Shown in pieces: positions 57,379 through 64,000 of a stretch of DNA of 64,000 nucleotides (position 1 is the first letter of the stretch; each line of letters begins with the position of its first letter). Made by a program: the position numbers and the translations under genes. The stretch spans positions 747,543-811,542 of the forward strand of contig NZ_JALGBH010000002.1 of assembly GCF_022809115.1 (NCBI RefSeq). Reading direction: 5' to 3'. Source of the DNA: Pedobacter montanisoli. GTDB taxonomy: Bacteria; Bacteroidota; Bacteroidia; Sphingobacteriales; Sphingobacteriaceae. Below the pieces are notes generated by a model that did no database searches, was not told where the DNA came from, and saw nothing but the letters and a program-made list of their open reading frames with translations.

Positions 57379-57999
57379 ATGCAGATTACCCCTTTATTAC
57401 AACATATTGTAAAACATACAGCTATCCATAGTAAATGGCTTAACACTTTATCTTTCATGGAAAATGCAGGTGCAAAGAAAATATCTGCTTCAGAACATAA
57501 AGAACAGGTTACTCTGTTGGTGTTAAAACATGCTGCCGAAGAGCACCGTCATGCTTTTTATCTGAAAAAGCAGCTAGCCAAGCTGGATGAAAGTTTATGT
57601 AAAACTTATACTCAACAAGAGTTATTAGCTCCAAACCATACCAAATATTACCTCCACAATTTAGATGTTAAGGTATGCCGTTATCTTAAAAAACATTTTA
57701 ATCTTTCGGGTTACGACCTGAAATTTGCTGCCTACCTCTTTGTTACCTATGCTATAGAAGTAAGGGCAGATGAACTCTATCCGGTTTACCAACAGGTGTT
57801 GAGTGAAGCGCAGAGCAAAGTAACGGTAAAGTCTATCATTTTGGAAGAAGAAGGACATCTGGAAGAAATGATCAACCAGCTAAATGAGTTTTCGCCAGAC
57901 TGGAAACAACATGCAGATGAAATTGTTAAAATAGAAGATGAGATGTTCAAAATGTGGATGCAGGCATTGGCAAATGAACTTCAGGTAGTTGTAAATTAA
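57379..57999 (+). CDS. Predicted di-iron ferritin-like protein, unknown function
   Basis: A 206-residue all-alpha protein without signal peptide. It shows a four-helix di-iron ligand set: E28 (FMENAG), E55-x-x-H58 (AAEEHRH), E127 (YAIEVRADELYP) and E157-x-x-H160 (ILEEEGHLEEM), the canonical E, ExxH, E, ExxH order of ferritin-like oxidases and hydroxylases. The bioA stop is 1 bp before its ATG and trxA starts 18 bp after its stop, so it is probably translated with bioA. I do not recognise a named family. Oxygen-dependent chemistry on a biotin precursor, or oxygen/peroxide handling, is possible; both are inference. Confidence 0.72.
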   Translation: MQITPLLQHIVKHTAIHSKWLNTLSFMENAGAKKISASEHKEQVTLLVLKHAAEEHRHAFYLKKQLAKLDESLCKTYTQQELLAPNHTKYYLHNLDVKVCRYLKKHFNLSGYDLKFAAYLFVTYAIEVRADELYPVYQQVLSEAQSKVTVKSIILEEEGHLEEMINQLNEFSPDWKQHADEIVKIEDEMFKMWMQALANELQVVVN

Positions 58000-58017
58000 T
58001 TATTCAAAAAATAAGAT

Positions 58018-58314
58018 ATGTCTAAATTTTCTGAGTTAATTAACGGTGATCAGCCTGTTTTGGTTGATTTCTTTGCAGAGTGGTGTGGCCCCTGTAAAAT
58101 GATGGCTCCAATTTTAACAGAAGTTAAAGCTGAGCTTAAAGACCAGGTTACCATTATAAAGGTTGATGTAGATAAAAACAATGCCGCCGCAGCGGCATAT
58201 AGTGTTCAGGGTGTACCTACTTTTATTTTATTTAAGAATGGTAAGCAGTTATGGAGACAAAGTGGTGCCATACCTGCACAGCAATTGAAACAGGTAATCC
58301 AAAATCACCTGTAA
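58018..58314 (+). CDS. trxA: Thioredoxin
   Basis: A 98-residue classical thioredoxin: [20 protein letters not shown] with the WCGPC redox site, the conserved buried Asp (VDFFAEW), [28 protein letters not shown] with the cis-Pro of GVPTF, and a C-terminal helix. It lacks a signal peptide and works in the cytoplasm as electron donor. Its place after the di-iron protein suggests it may supply that enzyme's reductant. Confidence 0.93.
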   Translation: MSKFSELINGDQPVLVDFFAEWCGPCKMMAPILTEVKAELKDQVTIIKVDVDKNNAAAAAYSVQGVPTFILFKNGKQLWRQSGAIPAQQLKQVIQNHL

Positions 58315-58326
58315 AATTAGGCTGTT

Positions 58327-59055
58327 TTAACTGTTCTGTTTGCAAAGCGCATAAGCCTCTTCGTCTATAAACCAGTTTAATGGCGATCTTACCGGATTGA
58401 TTAACTGAGCAGGAAACGAAGCATAATCTTTTTGAGGTCCCAGTACATGATATAAAGCAGTTGCCTTATTTTTTCCAAATGTAAGGAAGGCAACATGATC
58501 CGCCATATTGATCAATGGAGCAGTAAAACTTACCCGATGTGTATTGAGCTTTTCTACAAAAACAGCTTGTACATCAGCTTCGGTAACAGCAGTTAAAGTG
58601 GTATGCGGAAAAATAGAAGCTGTATGCGCATCATCGCCCATTCCTAATAAAATAAGATCAAAAATGGGTTCTTTGCCTTCAAAATGCTTATCTATACTTT
58701 TTTTGTAAGCCGCCGCTGCATCTTGCGGTTGCAGAAAAGTGTTTACATAAAAGATATGATCGGCAGGTGTTTTTAAATGGTCAAAAAGTGTTTCTTTAGC
58801 CATTAAGCCGTTGTAATCTTTGTGAAAAGGCTCAACTGTTCTTTCATCGCCAAAGAAAAAGAATACTTTGCTCCAGTCTATATCCTGCTTGTACTTTGTA
58901 GAAAGTAATTCATAAACCCCTTTGGGCGAATTACCGCCCGTAAGTACAAAATTGAACCTGCCGTTAGTTACAATGGCTTGTCTTCCAACAGATATAATGT
59001 ACTGCGCTAAGGCTTCGTTTATAGCATTAACTTCTTCGTATATATGTAAATTCAT
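58327..59055 (-). CDS. pgl: 6-phosphogluconolactonase
   Basis: A 242-residue DevB/SOL-type lactonase that hydrolyses 6-phosphogluconolactone. Motifs: NFVLTGGNSPKGVYELL (phosphate binding), FFFGDERTVEPFHKDYNGLMAKETL and DLILLGMGDDAHTASIFPHT (the catalytic GxGxDxHxAS). It ends the gnd-zwf-pgl operon and overlaps zwf by 1 bp. Full length for the family. Confidence 0.95.
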   Translation of the reverse strand: MNLHIYEEVNAINEALAQYIISVGRQAIVTNGRFNFVLTGGNSPKGVYELLSTKYKQDIDWSKVFFFFGDERTVEPFHKDYNGLMAKETLFDHLKTPADHIFYVNTFLQPQDAAAAYKKSIDKHFEGKEPIFDLILLGMGDDAHTASIFPHTTLTAVTEADVQAVFVEKLNTHRVSFTAPLINMADHVAFLTFGKNKATALYHVLGPQKDYASFPAQLINPVRSPLNWFIDEEAYALCKQNS

Positions 59056-60566
59056 TATTCTTTAACAGGTAGCGTAAACCAATAAAATCCGTCTTTGGCG
59101 ATCAATGCCTCAGCTTCTTCAGGGCCCCAGCTATCAGCTGCGTAATTAGGGAAGTTCAATGATTTTTTATTTTCCCAAAGGTTAATGATAGGCATTACCA
59201 GTTCCCATGCTGTTTCAACTTGGTCGCCACGCATAAATAAAGTCTGGTCGCCGGTCATTACATCAAGGAGTAAGGTTTCATATGCTTCAGGAGTATTGTT
59301 ATCATAAGTGCCTTTGTAATTAAAAATCATATCTACCGGGTTTAAGATCATGTTTAAGCCAGGTCTTTTTGATTGTACCTGTAAGCGTATGCTCATTTCA
59401 GGCTGAATGCTGATGATCAAACGGTTCTGCTGCCAGCTTTCAATAGAACTGGTGGCAAATATATGGTGTGGTACATCTCTAAACTGTATGGTAATGGTAG
59501 AAGAAGTCTGGTTAAGGCGTTTGCCTGTACGCAAGTAAAAAGGCACGCCTTGCCAGCGCCAATTGTCTATAAAGAATTTGATAGCGGCAAAGGTTTCTGT
59601 ATTAGATTCTGGATCTACATCTTTCTCAGAACGGTAACCAGGTACTTCTTTACCTTCTATCCAGCCTTTTCCATATTGACCTCTTACGGCTTGTAAGCTT
59701 ACATTTTCAGGTTTAAACGGTCGCATGGCTTTTAAAACTTCTACTTTTCTATCCCTGATTTCATCGGCATTAAAAGAAATAGGCGCTTCCATACCTACCA
59801 GACAAAGCAATTGCAAAAGGTGGTTTTGGATCATGTCTCTCAAAGCACCTGCATCTTCATAATATCCACCACGTTCGCCTACACCTAATTGCTCGGTTAC
59901 CGAAATTTGAACATGTTCGATATAAGTTCTGTTCCACAAAGGTTCAAACAGAGAGTTGGCAAAACGGAAAGCCATCATATTCTGCACAGTTTCTTTACCC
60001 AGATAATGGTCTATACGGTAAATCTGTTTCTCAGTAAAAATGGCGCTTAATAAGCAGTTAAGTTTTTTAGCCGATTCTAAATCATGCCCGAAAGGTTTTT
60101 CAATTACGATACGGCATTTTTCTTCGTCAGAGGTAAGTTTATATTTGTGCAGACATTCAGCTATCAACGGAAAGAAATTAGGCGCTACTGCAAGGTAGAA
60201 GATGGTTTGTGTATCGGGGCCGAATTGTTCCTGCAAATTAACAATAGCCTCTTTCAGGTCTTCAAAAGTCTTTTGTTGTTCTATATCAACAGAGATATAG
60301 TGGATATTCTTTTCAAAAACATCCCAGCGCTCTTTTTGTACTTCTCCGTTTCTCGAAAACTCATTTACACTGTGCAGTATTTCTTCTCTGTACTGTGCAT
60401 TTGTATAAGTGGTACGGCCGGTGCCAATAATGGCAAATTTACCGGGCATGTAATTTTCGGTATATAAATTGTAAAGGGCAGGGGCCAGTTTCCTTTTATT
60501 AAGATCACCGGTGCCTCCAAATATGATAAATATAGTAGGTTTAAGATTGCTTTGTCGCTTTTTCAT
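59055..60566 (-). CDS. zwf: Glucose-6-phosphate 1-dehydrogenase
   Basis: A 503-residue entry enzyme of the oxidative pentose phosphate pathway. The cofactor site is IFIIFGGTGDLNKRKLAPALYNL, and the signature RIDHYLGKETVQNMMAFRFANSLFEPLWNR includes the substrate-binding IDHYLGK. VPFYLRTGKRL closes the active region. It makes NADPH from glucose-6-phosphate, passing its product to the lactonase coded next. The distance to gnd upstream is 27 bp, consistent with one operon. Confidence 0.96.
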   Translation of the reverse strand: MKKRQSNLKPTIFIIFGGTGDLNKRKLAPALYNLYTENYMPGKFAIIGTGRTTYTNAQYREEILHSVNEFSRNGEVQKERWDVFEKNIHYISVDIEQQKTFEDLKEAIVNLQEQFGPDTQTIFYLAVAPNFFPLIAECLHKYKLTSDEEKCRIVIEKPFGHDLESAKKLNCLLSAIFTEKQIYRIDHYLGKETVQNMMAFRFANSLFEPLWNRTYIEHVQISVTEQLGVGERGGYYEDAGALRDMIQNHLLQLLCLVGMEAPISFNADEIRDRKVEVLKAMRPFKPENVSLQAVRGQYGKGWIEGKEVPGYRSEKDVDPESNTETFAAIKFFIDNWRWQGVPFYLRTGKRLNQTSSTITIQFRDVPHHIFATSSIESWQQNRLIISIQPEMSIRLQVQSKRPGLNMILNPVDMIFNYKGTYDNNTPEAYETLLLDVMTGDQTLFMRGDQVETAWELVMPIINLWENKKSLNFPNYAADSWGPEEAEALIAKDGFYWFTLPVKE

Positions 60567-60593
60567 GAATAGCTAATTAAAAATTTACCTGCG

Positions 60594-62009
60594 TTAATTG
60601 CCAGAATTCCAGTCGTTATGAAAAATACCTTCTTCATCTGTACGCTCAAAAGTATGGGCTCCAAAATAATCGCGTTGTGCTTGTGTTAAGTTAGATGGCA
60701 TACGGCCTGTTTTCAGCATGTCAAAATAAGTTAAAGATGCTGCAAAAGCAGGTACACTAATGCCGTGGTTAAGTGCTTTGGTAATTATTTTACGGGTGCT
60801 GTCTAAACTATCTGATAATTGCTGTTGTATGTTTTCGTCCTTAAAAAGATGCCCTAACTCAGGATTGCGGCTGTAAGCCTGATAAATATCTGATAAGAAT
60901 GTTGCTCTTATGATACAACCACCACGCCATATTTTGGCAATCTCTGCCAGGTTTAAGTTATATTCATAAGTACGTGAAGCCTGTTGCAATAAATGCATTC
61001 CCTGAGCATAGGCACTAACCATAGCAAAGAAGAAAGCATTTTCTAAATGTATATCCATTTCAGGATCTACCTTTACAGGCGTAGATTTACCTAAATCATT
61101 TTCTAATGAAACCCTTAACTGCTTTAATTTTGAAAGGTTTCTCATGGCAACTGCCGAATCTATAGTAGGGATAGGAACCTCAAGATCCATTGCAATTTGC
61201 GAAGTCCATTTACCTGTACCTTTTGATTTGGCCTGATCGCGAATCATATCTACCAGCAAGTTTCCGGTCTGTTTGTCTTTAACCAAAAAGATATTAGCCG
61301 TAATTTCAATCAGAAATGATTTTAAACGACCTTCATTACATTTGGCAAAGAACTGTTGAATTTGCTCATTGCTGTAATTAAGACCATTTTTTAAGAATTC
61401 ATACATCTCGGCAATGAGCTGCATAATGGCATATTCGATACCATTGTGGGTCATTTTAACAAAATGTCCTGAGGCACCAGGGCCAATGTAAGTAACACAA
61501 GGTTCGTTATCTACTTTGGCAGAAACGGCTTCCAGCACATCTTTCATCATGGCATAAGCTTCTTTATCACCGCCTGGCATTAAACTTGGTCCAAAACGGG
61601 CACCTTCTTCGCCACCCGAAATACCCATACCAAAGAAATGAATACCCAAAGCTTTTAGCTCTTCATCTCTGCGGCTTGTATCGGCAAAATAAGAATTACC
61701 ACTATCTATAATGATATCTCCCTTATCTAAAAGCGGAATCAATTCATTGATCACGTTATCTACAATTGCACCTGCCGGAACCAATAAAATGATTTTGCGT
61801 GGTTTTTCAAGGCTGTTGATAAAATCCTTAACATCTGCAAAGCCGTTAAGATGGTGCGCTTTTCCTTCTTCTTTAAGCAATGCAATCATTTGCAGGTTTT
61901 TATCGTGACCGGTTACAGAAAAACCTTTATCGGCCATGTTAAGCAGCAGGTTGCGACCCATGGTACCGAGACCGATCATGCCAAACTTATAGTTATTGTG
62001 GGAGTTCAT
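60594..62009 (-). CDS. gnd: 6-phosphogluconate dehydrogenase, decarboxylating
   Basis: A 471-residue enzyme converting 6-phosphogluconate to ribulose-5-phosphate with NADPH and CO2 release. NADP site GMIGLGTMGRNLLLNMADKG; substrate-binding GMGISGGEEGARFGPSLMPGG; catalytic Lys in HFVKMTHNGIEYAIMQLIAE; C-terminal AQRDYFGAHTFERTDEEG. Length and motifs match the NADP-dependent long form. It is the first gene of the gnd-zwf-pgl operon. Confidence 0.96.
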   Translation of the reverse strand: MNSHNNYKFGMIGLGTMGRNLLLNMADKGFSVTGHDKNLQMIALLKEEGKAHHLNGFADVKDFINSLEKPRKIILLVPAGAIVDNVINELIPLLDKGDIIIDSGNSYFADTSRRDEELKALGIHFFGMGISGGEEGARFGPSLMPGGDKEAYAMMKDVLEAVSAKVDNEPCVTYIGPGASGHFVKMTHNGIEYAIMQLIAEMYEFLKNGLNYSNEQIQQFFAKCNEGRLKSFLIEITANIFLVKDKQTGNLLVDMIRDQAKSKGTGKWTSQIAMDLEVPIPTIDSAVAMRNLSKLKQLRVSLENDLGKSTPVKVDPEMDIHLENAFFFAMVSAYAQGMHLLQQASRTYEYNLNLAEIAKIWRGGCIIRATFLSDIYQAYSRNPELGHLFKDENIQQQLSDSLDSTRKIITKALNHGISVPAFAASLTYFDMLKTGRMPSNLTQAQRDYFGAHTFERTDEEGIFHNDWNSGN

Positions 62010-62092
62010 TTATATGTATAGATTAAAATTTTGCTGTATTCTAAATACAACCGCTAAGTTCAATTGTTTTTAACTGGAATGCAAAAAATATA

Positions 62093-64000
62093 TTATTCTA
62101 ATGACTTTTTATTGTAAATAAGATAGCCTATGTGAAATAGTACGCCATGTCTTTTCCGTTCATCATCGTAATAATTGTAGCTTAAACTTATAGGGCCTAA
62201 AGGCGATTGGTAAACCAATCCGGTTGTAGCTGCATAATATATTTTTTCGAAAGGCTGCTGATAAGCAACTTCTTGTAAGCCTATTTTAGCAAATGCTTTG
62301 TGTGGCATAAATACATAACCTTCTAGGCGCAGATCTAAATTGCGTTTTAAGGTAAATACGTTTTTTAGTCCGACTGATCCATAAGTATGCGCTTTAAAAT
62401 TCTCTAAAAAAATAGATCTGCTGTCTTGTAAAGGATAAAAAGTTGGCGCTTGCAATAAAGTAGCATAATAATTATTTGAAAGTTCCTGATTAGAAAGCAC
62501 AGCCTCGGCAAATGCGGCAAGGTTATAATTTTTTATTCTTAAGAAATAATTTTCGTAACTCAGTTTAACATTTACCCAGTTTTTATAATGATGCGTTAAA
62601 GGACTGGGAACCTGTAAAGGCAAAATGTGCTGAAATATATTACCTGGTGTATAATTTTCTCTACCGTGGTTTACATTAAAACTGGCATAAATATATTTAC
62701 CCGCAGTAGCATATTGTTTTCGGTTTAATGAATTTTTTTCAAAAGTTAAGCCTGTATTAAATCCGCTAAAAGAGGTTTTATCCAATATATCACCTACAGC
62801 AAAAGTATTATTAGGACTGTAGTAGTTTGAGTTATAGATAAAAGCCGAATTTAAAACCAGTCTGCTGTTCTTGTTTAAGGGAACTCCCAGTTTAAGATCT
62901 ATCTTACGATCTGTTTGTTCAATATATACAGGCTTGGGATTTTCGATAAAGATCTGGCTGGTGTTGTAATAATTCCAGTGGTTAAAAGTTATTTCAGAAG
63001 CTAAAAAGATGGGCAATTTACTCGGAAAATCTACACGACCGTTAAGTTGAGCCGCTTCATAAAATCTACCGGAATAGAAATTTGCACCAAAAGTATAGGC
63101 CTTTTTATTGATGTAATTGTATTGAATACCTAAAAATACGTTGCTAATGGGTCTGGTTGAAATATTGCCGCCAAAATCTATCTTAAAGCTTTTTTTAGGC
63201 CGGGCATAGATCTCAAAAATATAACTATCGCGAATATCATCATAAAAGATCTTGGGGTATACGGATTCAAAAGTTTCGTCGGCTACTAATTTATAGTAAC
63301 CACGTTTAATATCATCTAGGTTAAAATTAGGCTGGTCACTTTTAAATAAACGTTCTATATATTTTTTCTGTTGCGAGTTTACGCCATAAACTGCCACATC
63401 GCTAAAAATGAGATCAGATTTACGTTCATTAAATTCAATTCTTTTTTGCAGCAGTTCCTGTGGGTTAACACGTCGTTGAACGTGTTTTTTGATCTGCTCC
63501 ATATTGGCCATGGTAGCTTCGTAACCTTTTTGGATAATCTCTGCTACAGGCACAAAGTTGGTAGAGGAGTAATCGCTGAGATTGGGTTCTATGTATATGC
63601 CTTCTTTTCCTACCAGCGTAGAATCAGATTTTGCCAGAAACATATACATCAATAACCTGTTCATTAAACGATCGTCGTTTTTAGGGTATTCATTATAGGT
63701 TTTAGACGAAACATTTGCGCCGATGATAATATCAGGACTAAATTCTTTCTGCATCACATCGGCAGGGAAATTGTTATAGATACCACCATCAAAATACAGC
63801 TTATCGTTAATTCTGATGGGCCTGTAAATTAGAGGCACGGTCATACTGGCTCTCACCGCATCGGCCAAACTGCCTTTACTCATGGTAATGCTTTTTTGCG
63901 ACAACACATCAGAAACCATACAGCGATAGGGAACAAAAAGCTGGTTAAAGTTGTCTTTAGCAATGGCCGAAGCTTGCGAAAAAAGCTCCAAAAGCGCAAA
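62093..64000 (-). CDS. Patatin-like phospholipase fused to an Omp85/BamA-type barrel, 5' end missing
   Basis: Read on the minus strand and open to the window edge, so the N-terminus is missing. The visible part (about 635 residues) begins inside a patatin domain: its catalytic Asp lies in YFDGGIYNNFPADVM (the DGG motif), while the nucleophile GXSXG is beyond the window. It continues with a POTRA-like region (YGVNSQQKKYIERLF, FNLDDIKRGYYKLVADETFESVYPK) and a C-terminal beta barrel (GPISLSYNYYDDERKRHGVLFHIGYLIY). Outer-membrane proteins of this layout resemble Pseudomonas PlpD and may export their own patatin domain. It stands alone, 83 bp beyond gnd. Confidence 0.9.
   Translation of the reverse strand, partial: FALLELFSQASAIAKDNFNQLFVPYRCMVSDVLSQKSITMSKGSLADAVRASMTVPLIYRPIRINDKLYFDGGIYNNFPADVMQKEFSPDIIIGANVSSKTYNEYPKNDDRLMNRLLMYMFLAKSDSTLVGKEGIYIEPNLSDYSSTNFVPVAEIIQKGYEATMANMEQIKKHVQRRVNPQELLQKRIEFNERKSDLIFSDVAVYGVNSQQKKYIERLFKSDQPNFNLDDIKRGYYKLVADETFESVYPKIFYDDIRDSYIFEIYARPKKSFKIDFGGNISTRPISNVFLGIQYNYINKKAYTFGANFYSGRFYEAAQLNGRVDFPSKLPIFLASEITFNHWNYYNTSQIFIENPKPVYIEQTDRKIDLKLGVPLNKNSRLVLNSAFIYNSNYYSPNNTFAVGDILDKTSFSGFNTGLTFEKNSLNRKQYATAGKYIYASFNVNHGRENYTPGNIFQHILPLQVPSPLTHHYKNWVNVKLSYENYFLRIKNYNLAAFAEAVLSNQELSNNYYATLLQAPTFYPLQDSRSIFLENFKAHTYGSVGLKNVFTLKRNLDLRLEGYVFMPHKAFAKIGLQEVAYQQPFEKIYYAATTGLVYQSPLGPISLSYNYYDDERKRHGVLFHIGYLIYNKKSLE

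Noticed and set aside
1-64000. tRNA, rRNA, CRISPR arrays, prophage or insertion sequences
   Set aside because: No cloverleaf, spaced repeats, transposase or phage gene was seen on either strand; spacers between genes are short and mostly explained by promoters, terminators and repeats.

Overview
The window is AT-rich chromosomal DNA from a member of the Bacteroidota, most likely Sphingobacteriaceae (Pedobacter-like). Grounds: a -7 promoter box of the TAnnTTTG type (typical of Bacteroidota) precedes many genes and the RNase P RNA; most genes lack a Shine-Dalgarno sequence; and the gene set is characteristic (WbqC, S46 dipeptidyl-peptidase, DUF3738, DUF4377-META, DUF3857-transglutaminase, DUF4260, PPK2, patatin-Omp85). 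About 60 protein genes, one structural RNA (RNase P RNA) and one cobalamin riboswitch are visible. I see no tRNA, rRNA, prophage, insertion sequence or CRISPR array. The DNA is mostly conserved housekeeping chromosome with a few accessory items.

Layout. 0-5 kb: the 5' end of xerD, divergent aroQ plus a TlpA-like oxidoreductase, a cell-envelope pair (family 2 glycosyltransferase and LpxL-like acyltransferase), wbqC and corA. 5-8.6 kb: a response regulator/histidine kinase operon divergent from a thioredoxin-DUF3738 fusion. Between them lies a striking array of TTAAC repeats at exactly 10-bp spacing, the likely binding site of the regulator. 9-12 kb: a TldD/TldE pair in which only TldD has a twin-arginine signal. 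12-20 kb: a REP-like intergenic repeat, DUF3857-transglutaminase, acyl-CoA dehydrogenase, folB, a thioesterase, hsp20 with its own repeats upstream, a 437-residue protein of unknown function, an acetyltransferase and yajQ. 20.5-25.2 kb: a polyphosphate island (Lys/Ala-rich histone-like protein, ppk1, ppx, ppk2). 25.2-29.4 kb: cobalamin riboswitch and BtuB-like receptor, a class A-like serine hydrolase, and a DUF6580 membrane protein.

29.5-40 kb: a sirtuin without zinc cysteines, a RES-Xre toxin-antitoxin pair, an Asp/Glu-type S46 peptidase, the overlapping repair genes msrC and mpg, the kynureninase-bestrophin-deacetylase operon, and scoA-DUF4260-scoB. 40-51 kb: META protein, SCO1-cytochrome c, a pseudouridine synthase, a ClC channel, an NtrC-type regulator, rnpB, lgt, an inositol monophosphatase-family enzyme, NifU and purB. 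51-64 kb: an LD-carboxypeptidase, a metallo-hydrolase, a histone H1-like protein, an aminotransferase, a CDF transporter plus Nudix hydrolase, bioA coupled to a predicted di-iron ferritin-like protein and thioredoxin, the oxidative pentose phosphate operon gnd-zwf-pgl, and a patatin-Omp85 protein cut by the window end.

Most notable observations: the phased TTAAC array at 7330-7374; the bioA-linked di-iron protein; two genes whose -7 box sits so close to the ATG that leaderless transcripts are predicted; and the repeats in front of hsp20. All functional assignments come from reading motifs by eye; no database search was possible.
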